The notes: a model not told the origin generated them from the letters alone. A stretch of DNA of 64,000 nt from Sphaerolaimus hirsutus (GCA_964036195.1 OZ038454.1:19702315-19766314); one strand, 5' to 3'. Shown: positions 1 to 12,768, counted from the stretch's first letter. Made by a program: numbers and translations.

Positions 1-198
1 TGGGGGAGTTATTCGAGGTGGAGGGGGCATTTTTCCCCACCTCGCCAACAGGGGCCTTTTCAAAGGGAGAGTTATTCGAGGTGGGTCTTATTCGACGATA
101 TGTAGCTTATTCGAATGCCATTTTTAATCATAAAATATTTCCCTTACGATTAATATTCCACATACCTAAATCGCACAACTTTATCCAACAAAACAAAC

Positions 199-1114
199 CT
201 GCGGGCCGGGAAAGCCGGGCACCGGGATCGGCGCCAACCCTGGAAAGTTGCCGCTGGTCAAGCCCTGCAGGTCCAAATCGGCATTGGGTTGCCTAGCTGC
301 CAATCTGGCGAGATCTATGTTGTCGGGCCTGAAAGCGCCCAGGGACCTGGCGTCGCCGCCGAAGTTTTGACTCTGGCCGCCGGCCGACCCGCGCAGTGCG
401 CCGCCCAGCGCGGAGGTGAGCGCTTCGATGGCGCTGTTCTGCACGCCGCCTGCGATGAATGGTGTGTGATTTAAGATGTTGTTATAGTTCCTTAATGAGG
501 TATGAATACAAATGTTAAGTAATTACACTTAATGACACTACCTCATTACATTACGTTTATATTTGCTTATTTTACCCAGAAATAATCCGTGGGCAGTCCC
601 AGACCTTGTAAAGTGTAAAGTAAAGTGTCAAATGACATGTTAAATTTCAATCAACACAAAAAGGTAAAGATATTATCACTGTACTTAGCATGACGTATGA
701 CACTTTACTTTTCATTTGTCAAGACAATTGACACTACATCACATTTTACATGGCATTTGACACTTTTCGTTACACTTTACAGGGTCTGGGATTGCAACCT
801 GATGATGAATGCTACAGAAATGTAGCACGCAGTAGATGCGAGGGATGTAGAATTCAACCCCATCCGAAACGCGTCAAAATTTTCGTCCCATTACAACACC
901 AAAAATCATCTCCCAACCCACCTTGCAGCACTCCAGTACCCGGCCGTTCATTCAAACCCAAATCTCCAAACGAGTTGAACAAAACGGGACTGCCGAAGCC
1001 GACTTGCCGCCTGTGTCTGTAGTGCGACCGGCCTTCCACGAACATCGTCAACGCGCTCACCGCCGCCAACATGCACACCAGCGACGCCATGCAGTTCGAG
1101 TTGGCCGACGGCAT
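199..1114 (-). CDS. Small secreted protein, N-terminal two exons (gene continues past left edge)
   Basis: Two exons can be joined. Exon 1 (922-1114) starts at an ATG and encodes an apparent signal peptide: polar start, then a hydrophobic run around MASLVCMLAAVSALTMF. It is followed by RHRRQ, a plausible basic processing site, and a Gly/Leu/Phe-rich stretch. It ends at a GTGGGT donor in phase 1. Exon 2 (199-449) follows an ATCGCAG acceptor in the matching phase, encodes a Gly/Ala/Leu-rich segment ending in a Pro-Gly-rich run, and stops at a CAG|GTTTGT donor, so coding must continue beyond base 1. The 472-bp intron holds an inverted-repeat element (590-801). No family is recognised; an extracellular or cuticle-associated role is only inferred from the signal peptide and composition. 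Confidence 0.7.
590..801. mobile_element. Inverted-repeat element, GGGCAGTCCCAGACC family (copy A)
   Basis: Termini read GGGCAGTCCCAGACCTTGT on the left and ACAGGGTCTGGGATTGC on the right, an inverted pair. The interior alternates TGTAAAGTG and GACACTT motifs that also fold back. It lies inside the intron of the secreted-protein gene. Related copies lie at 12776, 13234, 54050 and 59159. Confidence 0.75.
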
Positions 1115-2560
1115 TTTAGACTGGGATTAGTTCGGGGAGCTGATGAAAGTGAAAGCGCCGGCTGAAACTGAACGACTGACTGATAAGTGAAGAGTGAAAG
1201 TTGATTGTGCGGCAAGTGAACGTCGAGATGAAAACGGGATGAAAATGAAACTTGGGGAACAGAGGTCACGATGTTACACACCGACGCTGCTGCACGATCA
1301 CGCGAGCTGCACATCGCTTTACAGCGCGATTTATCACTGGTGAAAGCAAAAACTGGTTATCCTAGCAATTATGCACGCATGCACGATGTGATTATATGAA
1401 AAGAGCGCATTGGATTATAAGGTATCAACTGTGGATTGATACAGCTTTCTGCACAGATCGACTATACTCTGTCTCAAAAATACTATCTTGAGCGACGTAT
1501 CATGAAATAGTTTTGCCGCGATTCTTTTGCAGGTCACTCGGGCAGCAGAGCGGCGGCGCGGCGCGGCCGCACAATGATCGCACACTGTTTAGTTCGCGCG
1601 CGGCCATATAATACCATCGAAATACGACGGCGCGCGAAATAAATTCGAGAATGTCGCCTAACAGACCGCCGAAAAAGTGAGATGCACCCCGACATATTTT
1701 CAAATTGGGTATGGCCGCGCGGCGGCGCAAAAACGCGAGGGGCGGCAGGCACGGCGCCGTGTCACTGACTCAATTCGGATGTGCGGCGCGGCGACGCCGC
1801 GGCACCGGTGCGACTGCGAACGTGCCGCCCCTGCAGCGCAGTGCTTCCCCGCGGGATATCGATATGGTCGATATTCGAAGAGATTGATGCCACTTTTTGT
1901 GGACTTTGATGATCTGGATTGACAGGTGATGGCGGGTGGCTCTAGTACGACTGTACTTTTTCAGTGTGAGTCAATTTGTCAACGCCGACGAAAATCTTTT
2001 ACCTACTTTATTCAAAAAATTTCGACGGCTTCGATGCTATTCACACCCGAAAATCATGCGCGCAATCAAAAAAACGCCTACACCTGCGCAGTAAATACAC
2101 AAATCCGTAATTCAGACGACACGTGGAAACATTTGATTCACGCGGGGCACGCGGACGGGGACTCATCCCCGCTGCAAATTTTAGGCATGAAATCGACGGT
2201 TTGTTGCAAAATGTAGGTCGAACCGAGCCGCGCGACAGCGGCCGCGGCCGCGCGTCGTGCCACCATCTGTGCCGCACTCGGCCACAATGCATGCGTCGCG
2301 CCGGCCCGGCGAAACACGATTCAGGCATGATGCATGCGCGCGCTATCCGAGCGATTTTACACGCGCTGAAACGCTAGGTAGCGCGGCAAACTGCAAATGA
2401 ACCCGGCGGCAGCCAAAGTGCCAATTTGACGCCGAATTTGGGGATGATCGATCGATGATGAAGTGTCACACTTTACGCAAGTATATCAATATTTACTTAT
2501 TGCCCCTGTACGCGTCTAATAAGGAGAGGGGCGAAGGTTGAGGAAGGACCGAACGAGTGG
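1115..2560. other. GC-rich upstream region, no gene seen
   Basis: This stretch lies upstream of the secreted-protein gene. About 1520-2400 is strongly GC-rich with many CG dinucleotides and NotI-like GCGGCCGC runs. Open frames here are arginine-rich on both strands, as expected from GC-rich non-coding DNA, and show no splice-consistent exon. It may hold the promoter of the minus-strand gene. Confidence 0.4.
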
Positions 2561-2625
2561 GTCATATAGAGTTGATAATGCATGAATTTATGCATGTTGA
2601 GCTAGCATTTCAGACGCCGTTAGCA

Positions 2626-3045
2626 GGGACGTATCCAGGATTTTTGAGCGGGGGGGCTGCTTGTTTACGGAGGCCGGCGAGGGGGGGGGGGCTCAGCCCC
2701 CCCCCTAAAATTTTTAGCTACATAGTGGCGGAATGGCGCTTGCGCCATTAGTAGGCGCCATGCCATGGCGCGAATGGCGTTGGCGCCATGGAACGCTGTT
2801 TATGTATGTAAAAATACATACAAAACAGCAAAAAGCACAATATTGAGTGTATTTATAACGATTTGCGGTCACATGTAGCAAATCTGATGATAGTACCTTA
2901 TGTCTGGTGAAGAATGCGCGCTTGCGCGCAAAAATTTTTACACTGACGTTGAAAAAGTCGCAATTTCCGGTCACTTTCTTGTCTCACCCCGGGAAGGGGG
3001 GGGGCTGCAGCCCCCCCGCCCCCCCCTGGATACGGCCCTGGCCGT
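2626..3045. mobile_element. Inverted-repeat element, GGGACGTAGCCAGG family, copy 1
   Basis: Begins GGGACGTATCCAGGATTTTT and ends with the inverted CCCTGGATACGGCCC. Poly-G and poly-C blocks lie just inside the ends, and the middle has nested GGCGCCATGGCG palindromes. Three related copies are at 7338, 38186 and 38463. Confidence 0.75.
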
Positions 3046-3881
3046 TAGATTCCACAGTTGTGAAAGCGTTTTTATTTTTACTCGTAAAAAGTATACCTAC
3101 CTACCCGATTGCAGCGTAAATGTGTTTACGTTTCCTCAGAAAAAATACCTGTACTCGGTTTTATGCATACTATTTGAAAGCGAAACTTGACTAGCGATGG
3201 AAAAATATCTAAGAACCTGTCCAGCAAATTTTGCCTTCGCAATTGAATTTAAATATTGTCATGGCGCTTTCCTCCCCCCAGCGACAAATTACCGTGGCGC
3301 TTTTTGCTTTGGCGCTAGCGCCAGTACTATGGCGGTTTACATCACTATACCAGACTACAGAAAATATATTTTTAATACTGATTCACTATAGATTTTGGAA
3401 AAAAGCTTGAAATTACAGCATATTTAATATCATTCTACTAAAGTGCTGCATTGAAGTGTTGACAACGTTCCTTCCGTTGATAATACATGATTTACATTTA
3501 TGCATAAAGTTATTCAGTTATTTTTATGCATTTTTTAATTCATGACTAGAACGTTGAAGTTGAGTAGTTTTAACAACTCTGTAATAGGCTCTGAATATGC
3601 TTTCGAAAAATTCTAGAAACTTTATACACATCGTTTCAGTGCGTGCGTTCAGACTCGTTCAAGCAGTGATCAAATATTGGACATCACCAGAGTATTTTCA
3701 CATCATGCATGCATAAATACACACATGAATTTTAGCAAATCGATGCACACCCCAGAGACGGCACGATTTATTTATTGCCCGGCTATTTACACGCAAATAT
3801 CAGATCAGCACACACATAAACTCAACAATTGGATGAGGTGAAATCAACAATAGGAAAAACATTCATAACGCTCAACTAGAA

Positions 3882-6800
3882 TCATTTCTTTTTAATTTTT
3901 TTCGGTGGAGGTGCAGTTTCCGGATCAACCTACAGAAAAAACGATCCTTTCTCGACACGGACAAAAATGAACTGCGTCACAAAAAAACACTAACTTTGAC
4001 CTCTTGCGTTTCTACCAAACTCTTTGTCTTTGCCAACTTGCCCCTTAATTGCCCACCCGTTTTTTTCTTGCCACGACTTTTCACTGTACCAATCTTCCCC
4101 GCACTGCCCGGAGCGCATCTATTCTTCAAGTGACACCTGGCACACTTCGAGCAGTGCCTATAGCTGGACTTGTTGCAACGGTTGCATTTCGTACAATGTG
4201 AATACGGCCCGCCATCCTGCGCAGTGACAAATTGCCATCATGACGAAATGAGAACGGACAAATCGAGATTGAATAAACCTTCGCAGTGCATGCGCCGCAT
4301 TTATTGCAATGTTTGTTGCCGCTGTACACCCAGCGATTGCATTTATCGCAGTGGCTATAAAAATGTGTGAAAATTAACATATGCCACATTTTACGATGAC
4401 ATAAGCGGTCGGCTAACCGGTAACCATCTAAGGCCTTCAAGATAATATCCTTCAGTGGTACATCCGTGTATAATCTAACCGGACTGCCTTTTGCACTTTT
4501 TGAATTAAAAGTCGCGTGATTTTCATAATCTATTTTGAAATCGGTCATTTTCACGTTTGGAAGACATTGGATGATTTTTGCTTCCATGAAGTAGGGCGAC
4601 ACGATGAAGAATGGAGAATTTTCAGGAGATCTGCGTGTTTCAATGCCAGTTGGGATTGGTTCCTGAATTAAAAAAAAACAATCTGAGTTATGGAAAATGC
4701 CAAAAAAAGAGAGAGAAAAAACACGTCAGACTCAGAGTAAGAGAAACTTCTAAACAAACTACTAAATTTCATCCAATTAAGAATGCAATGAAACGGGCAT
4801 TCCTACAGCCTCCAACAGGAAATGTAGAGATTTGCAATTTGTAAAAAGCGAGCTTACAGGAACAAGTGTAGTGCATGTCTTCCCGGCTGAACTAAATATT
4901 GGATAGATATTCTGCACGTGCTGCATGCCAGACTCCGTCCAGCAAATTTTGCCTTCCCAAATTAATTCAAATACAGCCATCACAAATAAACAAACTTATC
5001 AATCTTCCTTCTCAACTGCTCCATGGTTTTGCACAGAGGCGCGAGCATGGCACCAAATGGCGGGTCGGCAATTATTCCGACTTTTTGATATTCCGATGCA
5101 AACTTTTGTAAACTGGCAGCACCAGCAGTGGAGTAAAAGTGGTCGGAAAACATGCTGTAGAGTGCGAACCGTTTTCCAGTGTGGAATTGGGCCTGTGGTT
5201 AATTGGAGGGACCCTGTGCTGATAGTCATCTAAACCCACTGCTTGTATACACGGGTAGTGTAGAAAAATATATACGGGTAGACGGTACATATTTATGTGC
5301 AGCGAGCAGCACTACATGAGTGGCGGGTCTAGATGATTAGCGGGTTCTGAACGTATAGAGGTCGATATGGTAGGGTCATTCGAATCAGACCATACTTAGC
5401 GGATCAAAAAAAGCCCTAAAAAGCTAGAAGCACCAATCAACCAGCACCCACCAATCTCTGATCGATATCCAGCAGGAAAGCCGGACATTTCACATCGGTG
5501 AGAGATTCAAACAAGCGAGGGCAGCCGATGCATATCACAGCGTCGCACTTCACATTTTCCGTAATGATCTGAACCAATTTCTCACTGGCGCGTGTTGAGA
5601 ACCAAAATTGCTGAATGTAATAATGCCAGATTTCGAAATTATCGGTGAATAATCATTGAACTGTTTATTAACTAAACATGTGGGATATTGAAATCTATTT
5701 CGCCAATAGACAACGTATGATGAACAAAAACGAAAACCGAAATGACCAGGGGTCAATTCCGCAACTGAGCCAAAAAACAAACATTTTAGAAGTGAGAAGC
5801 AAAATGAGCAGCGAAAGGTGAAATAGCAAGTGAAAGTCAAAAGCGAATAAAAATGGGAAGTGGAAAGTTTACTTATCTTTTAACTTCTCACTTCAAATGG
5901 TTTTTTACCTCTCCACTTATGCGGAATTGGCACCAGATTTGCAAACGCACCCCTTCTTTATCACTGTCAACTTTCGCTCGCATGAGACTGGACGGGTGTC
6001 TGAGCATACGCTTTGTCAAACCAGACACAACTTCGTGGCCGTCATGCTGTTTTGGCAGCTCGCCAGCAAAGAGCAATTTGTCATCACAGGTGCGACACAA
6101 ACGCGCTTGTTCAGGGTTCGCCAAGAATTGTTTTAGCCTGTAGTTGAGGCGAGAGTTCTAGGAAAGCGGTACAATGCCAATGGTAAAGCATGGTTTGGTA
6201 AACTAAACGTACTAGTCGAAATAAAAATTAGTGTCAACTAAATTTTGGTTAACTAATTTATGTGATTTCAACTTCCCCATAAGATAGAGCATAGTTAATT
6301 TTATATCGTGGTACTTACTTTTAATTGTTTCTGTCAAGCGTGATGCTTTTAAAATATATTTTCTGTTATTTAGTTGACATTTATCTGCGATGTGAAGTCG
6401 TGTGTGCCTATCTGACAGTTGCAGGGTATTTACAAGAATGGCTACAGTACAGCGCGGCTGGCGGGCTGATGGAAAGTGCAGTAAACACAACTATGTCAAC
6501 ACCGCACTATTCACCAGTAATTTATGGTGCGATTATTGTGATTAATAATCCTACACTGCCGAACACAAATCTCACAACAAAACACCTCACAAACGCACCT
6601 CTTCACCAGTTCAACGCGTGAATATTCACACTTATCACCATCTGCGATTGGCGCGGCGCCAACAGCTTTGCCCAACGCGCCATCAGTGGAAACTGGCTGG
6701 AAAAATGGGCACGATTTCCGCGAACGACACACGGAGCAGGCGAAAAATCTCTCCGGATTAGAGTCGGACGCCTTGCGACGTTCGAACAGCAGACAGGGAC

Positions 6801-7899
6801 CTGAGCGGAGGGGTTCGGGCAGGTGATCGTGATCGAAGGGTGCCAAAATTAGACGTGCACATGAAAATGATATGTGGATTTTTAAAAACAACATTTGCTG
6901 GATATCCAACATGAATATCCTACACATTTGCAAATAAATTGCTGACGTAACGTCACCCAGTCATTGGTTTCAATGTGTGTTCTACATCATACAGATCACA
7001 AACCACGGTATTTGTCATGTACATACTCTTTACACTCAATTTTAGGGGGGTATTTCGAGGGGGTATTTATTATTTCCTCAGCAAAATTTAAGGGGGTATT
7101 TATTATTTCCTCAGCAAAATTTAAGGGGGTATTTATTATTTCCTCAGCAAAATTTAAGGGGGTATTTCGAGGGGGTATTTATTATTTCCTCAGTAAAATT
7201 TAAGGGGGTATTTCGAGGGGGGGTTAATTGGAGGTAATACGATAGTTGACATGAATTTGCAAAGTCAACCAGCATGGGCCGATCAAGTACAACGAGCGTG
7301 GCGCCACGCGCCCAAACAACTACCACAACAATCACACAGGGACGTAACCAGGATTTTTGAGCGGGGGGGGGATTGTATACAGAGCCCGGCGAACGTGGGG
7401 GGCAGCGCGCCCCCCGCAAAATTTGTGTTAAAGGAATGGCGCCTTGGCGCCAGCGCCAGTCGTAGGCGCTACGGTACGCCATGGCGCCAAATAATGCTGT
7501 ACTGGATGTATTTTACATACATATAAATACAGCGACTGGGACACATTTGGAGTGCTTTTTTGGTCGTAAACCATAAGTATGAATAAAGCATAGTCTTTTT
7601 CGGTCTGCCGACAAAATCGCTTTATGGAAGTGCCATTTCTGGCATATTTTTCTGTCAGACCCGAGAAGGGGGGGCGCCCGCCGGCTACGCCCTTGCCATC
7701 ACAAAGCATAGAAACTTGTCAACCAAGGATGAAACAAACCATGCTGACAACTCGGCGACTCGAAAGCGTGATCCAGTATCACATGCACATTTCCCCGCCG
7801 CCGCAACTCATCTCCACCCGAGGACACCTGCCGCTTTCGCTTCGAAACACCATGCTTGGACTTTGATTTTGTCGCTTGACGTGCCTTTGATTTCGTCAT
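3882..7899 (-). CDS. ZCCHC4: rRNA N6-adenosine methyltransferase, ZCCHC4 family
   Basis: Predicted to methylate one adenosine of large-subunit rRNA. Nine exons: 7740-7899, 6599-6800, 5951-6137, 5452-5610, 4992-5192, 4418-4662, 4279-4354, 4001-4216, 3882-3929, all phase-compatible, giving about 497 aa (human about 513). The basic N-terminus is followed by a GRF-type zinc finger split by intron 1 (SCQHG joined to PCLLFERR, then FACSVC and SCPFFQ). LLDID and the catalytic ADPPFG motif (about residues 278-283) mark the methyltransferase fold. SPYFMEAKI and DYENH match the family's C-terminal half. A Cys/His cluster follows (HCDKC, HCNKCGAC, HCTKC, HCSKC), then a Lys-rich tail. The CCHC zinc knuckle of vertebrate proteins is not seen. 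Exon 5 could instead end at 4996 with a 34-bp extra exon near 4870. Confidence 0.92.
4355..4417 (-). other. 63-bp in-frame mini-intron of ZCCHC4
   Basis: A GTTAGCC donor after TACCG and a TTTTTATAG acceptor bound 63 bp that contain no stop and keep the frame. Splicing restores GYR-HCDKC, which aligns with the family. Retention would insert 21 residues just before the zinc cluster. Confidence 0.75.
5747..5936. mobile_element. Inverted-repeat element, GGGGCCAGTTCCGCAA family, in a ZCCHC4 intron
   Basis: The left end resembles AGGGGTCAATTCCGCAACTG and the right end ATGCGGAATTGGCACCAG, inverted. The interior is rich in GAAGTGAGAAG motifs and their complements. It lies inside the 340-bp intron between exons 3 and 4. 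Relatives are at 10790, 14027 and 54798. Confidence 0.65.
7040..7225. repeat. 33-bp tandem repeat, about four copies
   Basis: Repeats of about 33 bp built on AAGGGGGTATTTATTATTTC followed by CTCAGCAAAATTT. Copies are nearly identical from about 7060 to 7205 and flanked by shorter GGGGGTATTTCGAGG pieces. It lies in ZCCHC4 intron 1. Confidence 0.85.
7338..7695. mobile_element. Inverted-repeat element, GGGACGTAGCCAGG family, copy 2
   Basis: Starts GGGACGTAACCAGGATTTTT and ends CCGGCTACGCCCTTGCC. It carries the same GCGCCAGCGCC palindromes and poly-G/poly-C blocks as the copy at 2626. It sits in ZCCHC4 intron 1, with its right end about 45 bp from exon 1. Confidence 0.75.
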
Positions 7900-8119
7900 C
7901 TCTTGAGGATGCTGTTATTTACGGCAAAACATTGACTATCATTACTCTTTGCAATTGCCAGGAGGTAAATATGAATCGACATATAGACGTTTTGTCAAAG
8001 CACATGGTGGTGGGGATGGGTAAACCAGCCAAGCGACATTTTTTAAATGATTTTTTTTATCAGCGCATACGTCCAATTTTGAGCATTAATAGACAAACGC
8101 TAGCATTTGCTAATGTCTA

Positions 8120-9179
8120 ACTTCTTCTAAAAACAAATTGGAAAGATTTTTGCGTGTGTTGGTAGCGGTGAACTATCATCGATAATGGGCGTGCGCACAC
8201 TAGTTTACCGCCAGACTTTGGTAAACTCATAAATCGGCTTTCCATGCTTTTGAGTTTACTGGAATGAGTTTTTTGGAAGCTCCATCAACTGCAGTTGCCA
8301 GATAGGTCATTCTGGTAAACTCAAATGCGTTCACAGCCCATTTATGAGTTTACCAAAATCTGGCGGTAAAGTAGCGTGCGCAGCGCCATTGCGTACTGCC
8401 TTCAAAAATTACATGCAGACCGTTCCCTTTCCGTTTTCTGTTGACACAACGATATTAAACGCCTAAACATCAATCGTAAATATGTAACGAATATCTTCAA
8501 AATTTAATAGAGTACAAGATCACAACATAATGACGTGTGCTAAAAATCACGAATAGACTCGGTTATTCTCCAAATTCAATTCAGATAACGACATGCAGCT
8601 AGCTGCCCGACGGAGCCTGAAACATTGTTGCACCAGATTTCATATAACACCCTTTAAAAATAGGAAAAAAGCAATTTTCCAAAATCCTCAAATGTGTCAA
8701 TTGCGAACGCAGCCGCACCCAAGCCGCATTTACTCCCAGAGGTATTACTGCTTCGCACAAATTGAACTGAAACACAGACAACAAACGGACCAGGGCCTAG
8801 CTCTCGCTCAAAACTAACACAAATGAATGGCCACAACAATTCAGAGAATTTCCCTACATTAGTATTTATGTAAAAATCGCTTTTTTCAACATTTGTTTTG
8901 AAAATGTTAAACATGAAACATTTCGAAAAAAAACATTCGTCAGTACCTAATTTTAACACTTCATTCCGACATTTGACATTTCTGCCAAACAAAGCGTGTC
9001 ATTTACTTACATTTGTCTGAATCAAATTGGCACCGGGCCCAGACGTGCATGCATGGAAATCCATGCGTGGAGTACATACTTTCACTCGAACAACACAGTG
9101 ACTCCTAAAAGCCAGCCAAAACTTCGGGATGGGAGATAACTGCGGTGCAGTGCGTGCACACGCGCGCGCGTGTGCAGTG
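8120..9179. other. No gene seen; inverted-repeat elements
   Basis: About 8190-8392 is an inverted-repeat element with ends GCACACTAGTTTACCGCCAG and the inverted CTGGCGGTAAAGTAGCGTGC. The remainder is unassigned. Confidence 0.4.
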
Positions 9180-9674
9180 CACAGTTGTTAAAATGTACGT
9201 ACATTTACTCAAAAAATACGCATACGCGTGTACGCGGTAAATACATTTACATATACTTTAGAAAAAGTAATGTACTCATTTTTACGCGTACATTTTAAAG
9301 GTACACGCGTACAGAGAAAATTTATTTTTTGTTGCTAAAATAAAATCATAATTTTAGTTTGCTAAAATAAGAAAATTTTGAAGAAATCATATTATTTTTC
9401 AAAAAAATACTAAATAATCACTAAGAAACGACATCTATTATGTCTTCCAGCGCAAAACTCACTCTCACATGTAAAAAGTAGCAGTTTTCAAATTTTCCAG
9501 GGGAAAAGTACTAGCTTTTACATTTTCCTGGGAAAAAAGTATTTTTTCTACACATTTAAACATGAGTACGAGTAAAAAAAGTCTTTTGCATTTTCTACAC
9601 TTTTTGGTGAGTATAAAAAAATACTTACATTTACATATACTTTAAAAAAATGTTCAGTCACTATAACAACTCTG
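9180..9674. mobile_element. Non-autonomous hAT-type element with 8-bp target duplication
   Basis: Termini CACAGTTGTTA and TAACAACTCTG are flanked by GTGCAGTG on both sides (9172-9179 and 9675-9682), an 8-bp duplication as in hAT elements. The interior is rich in ACGTACATTTAC and TACGCGTGTACGC motifs. No transposase frame is visible. Confidence 0.75.
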
Positions 9675-9682
9675 GTGCAGTG

Positions 9683-11170
9683 CGGCGCGCGCATGAACGA
9701 TAGTCCACGGCGCCGCTGCCCACCCAAAAGCCAACGGAATCGGCGACCATTCTTATTACTGCCGCTCGGCCACCCAGTGCGCAATAGAAGGTAAATCAAG
9801 TCAACACGGAAGCCGACTTTCTGGTGCGGGGGGGGGGGGGCGCCAGCCAGAAGAAAGTCTCGCCCCAGATGGAGCTCACGCACAGCGCAAATGCAGCCGC
9901 GCGCTTGTTTCGGCCGTGGACGATGAGACACCTCCGGGAGGTGCCTTTCCCCAAACCAGATTTACTGCCGCGCGAGCGTCGGTTGCGCAGCGGCGCTTCC
10001 CCAAAACTACGCTGGCGCGCGCGCATGCTAAGCGCTGCCTGCCACGCAGAGTTGTTGACAGTATTTACCGAACTTTTTTAAAGTATTATATTTTTACTCA
10101 CCCCTGAGTACAGAAAACGTAAATAATTTTTTTATTAGTTTTACGCTGCGTAAATGGTGAGTACCAGTATTTTTACACGGGAAAACGTAAAAGTATTTTT
10201 TATAGATTTTGTACCTAGGACGATGTAGGTAAAAATGAGTAAAAGTGAATGTGAGAGTCGTCGCTTTCCCTACACATCACAACTTCTTTCATTTCCACTG
10301 CCATTGTTGCAGCCGTTTGAATTCGTTTGAGTGGTTTTTGCTTTATTTTGCATTACAAATTTTTTTCTCAATTACGTTTTGTGTACTCGCGTACTTTCAA
10401 AAAGTACGCGAGTAAATGAGTGCCGGTATATTTTTCGGGAGGAAACGTAAACGTATTTACTCAGTACTCGAGTATACGTATTTGTCGAGTAAACGTAAAT
10501 ACGTTTTAACAATAATGCTGCCATGCTGCGGTGCGCTGCGCTCACTTTGTGGCCGCCTGAAACGCATACAAAGATCGGGCAGTCTTTTAGTGGTGCCGTG
10601 CGCGTTATCCAACCGTTTAGAAAAAATATATGCCATATCTGACGTCGTTCACCGCGCAAATGATGCAACAGTGTGTCGTTTTAGGAGCGTGAATGATGTT
10701 ATCATTTATTTAAAATGAGATATTCTATTCGCTTGGCCGCATGTTTATTTACATCATATCCGCGCAGAGGGCAGATCAGGTGCCAATTCGGCAAGTTGTA
10801 AAAAGAAAATTTTGAAGTGGGAGTGAAAAGATAAAAATATCCTTAATTTTTTACTCCTCACTTCAAAATTTACTTTTCTTCTTAATTTTTACTTCTGTTA
10901 ACTACTTTACTTTTCTTTCAAAATTTTACTTCTCACTTCTAAATCGATTTCTTTACTTGCGGAATTCCCCCAGGTGCTACGCCAAATTGAATCCGATTCA
11001 ATGTGAACACTACTCAATATTCACTTTTCTTTATTTGCGTCAAAAATCGCTCAGCAAGCGACATAAATGAAACTGAACGATGTGATGAAGCAGTTGGAAC
11101 GTCGCGAGCGGCACTACCTCACAATACGACCGTTCTGCTTGAACGATGGTGTCGAGGCAAGTAGATAATT
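9683..11170. other. No gene assigned; GC-rich block then repeat fragments
   Basis: 9690-10060 is GC-rich and open in several frames without a convincing exon. 10070-10515 carries ACGTTTTC/GTACGCGAG motifs related to the hAT element at 9180. 10790-10975 is an inverted-repeat element with ends AGGTGCCAATTCGGCAA and TTGCGGAATTCCCCCAGGTG. The GC-rich block could be a 5' exon or promoter of the downstream plus-strand EGF gene, but no joining site is evident. Confidence 0.3.
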
Positions 11171-11766
11171 GAGGCGTCTAATTCTGAAAGTCGACAAGTC
11201 CACAAAATGTGATTTTGAGTCAATAGCATTTTAAGTTTCCGATCCAATTCCAGGCCCGTGGTGCGTGTCCAATTTGGCTCTCTCATGCTAATTTTCAGCC
11301 CCTGCTCTCAACCTATATGTGAAAAATGGGGTGTCCATAAAATTCCATTCGGTCAGAGCAAACCTGTTTTGGGGAGGGAAATGGACTCGACGCCTTCTTG
11401 CACGCGAGAACATTTTTGTTCTCGGCGACGACGAGGCTGCCTTATGGGAAATTTATGGACTTGTCAACTTTTAGAAATCGGTGTCCACAGTGGACTTATC
11501 ACATTTCTTGCGTTTTTTCCATAAAAAAGGATGCGGAAGGACTGTCGACTTTTAGCCAAAAACTAGGTGGACTTGTCGACTTCTTGCCCATTTTTTTTTG
11601 CATTTTTCCCAAAAAATGTCAAATTTGGCACTATGCCATATGGGCATGTGAGGTCAAAAAATTTATGGAAAATTATGAAAAATGTGCGGAAGTAGCCCCA
11701 GATGATGTTTCCGGGCCTAACTCGAAATTTTCATATGTTGGACTTGTCGACTTAGAATTGGACGCC
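11171..11766. mobile_element. 0.6-kb inverted-repeat element (GAGGCGTCTA ends), copy 1
   Basis: Left end GAGGCGTCTAATTCTGAAAG is mirrored by TTAGAATTGGACGCC on the right. GTCGACAAGTCC and its complement recur inside. A second, clearly homologous copy lies at 60646-61290. Confidence 0.75.
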
Positions 11767-12063
11767 AAATTATATCATTTGTTAATTGATTCAGCAGTAT
11801 TTTCAATTAGGATCTATCAGGCACGAGATTGAAAACCTGAGACGCGATCTCACACCCTGTCTTTTCAAATGTCAACTGATTGTGACAACAACAGTGATAA
11901 GGGAAAGTGACAAATAAAATTCTTGCCATTTTTGACTAGACGATTGATCTATAAACTTTCTAAATCTTACGCCTTAAACAAAATACAAAATTAGCCCCAG
12001 CTGAAGTTTTACTCGGCACTCGACACAGACCTACAGCTCAGACCATTGACTGAACTCCATGGG

Positions 12064-12768
12064 TAGGGTTGGAAAAAAAAACGTTTTTTTTTAACTCGAT
12101 GTTTTTTTAAAAAAAACAACGTTTTTTTAAAAAAAACAACGTTTTTTTTAAAAAAAAAACGTTTTTTTTTAAAAGCTCCCAGATATGACCTAGTGTCAAC
12201 ATATATAGGTATATCAGACACTGGCAATACTCTGTGATGTTAAATATGACCATATAATGGCTGTGGAGCCATGGGATAGCATTATAAGTGGTGATTTGTG
12301 TCAAAAATATCCATTTTTCGTCGACATATCGTTCGTATATCGCCTTATAGTCGAATGTTCATGACTTCAGGTAAAGTTTGGCACGGAATGGTGATCAAAC
12401 AAGGTTATAAAAGGAGGTTGTTACTTTGGGAGTGAAGTTACACACTGTGGAGGTACATGGAAGCACATTACCTCAATATTATATATTACAGCAACATATG
12501 TCGGCTTATTCACCCATGGTAGCACATAGAAATGGATGTTTTGATACTAAAAATGCAACAAAACCAATGAAAACAACCACCAATTTCAATTTGTGTGTGA
12601 AATTGCGCGCTTGCGCGCAAAAATTTTGCAAAATACCTAGTGCTTAGTACTAAAAATTTCGGCCGATGTTTTTTTTTAAAAAAAAACATTTCGGACGTCA
12701 TGTTTTTTTTTTAAAAAAAACGTTTTTTTTTTAAAAAAACGTTTTAAAAAAAACATCGGCCAACCCTA
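12064..12768. mobile_element. Non-autonomous hAT-type element (TAGGGTTGG ends), 705 bp
   Basis: Ends are TAGGGTTGGAAA and GGCCAACCCTA. The 8-bp target duplication TCCATGGG is intact on both sides (12056-12063, 12769-12776). Long A/T homopolymer hairpins (AACGTTTTTTT) lie just inside both ends. The interior (AGCTCCCAGATATGACC onward) is shared with the elements at 49948 and 52941. Confidence 0.9.

Noticed and set aside
1500-2377. Arginine-rich open frames
   Set aside because: A strongly GC-rich segment opens frames on both strands; no exon borders or homology.
7040-7225. CRISPR-like regular repeat
   Set aside because: Units are directly adjacent without unique spacers, in an intron of a eukaryotic gene; it is a plain tandem repeat.
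7716-8120. 134-aa plus-strand open frame
   Set aside because: It is antisense to ZCCHC4 exon 1 (7740-7899) and shows no family features.
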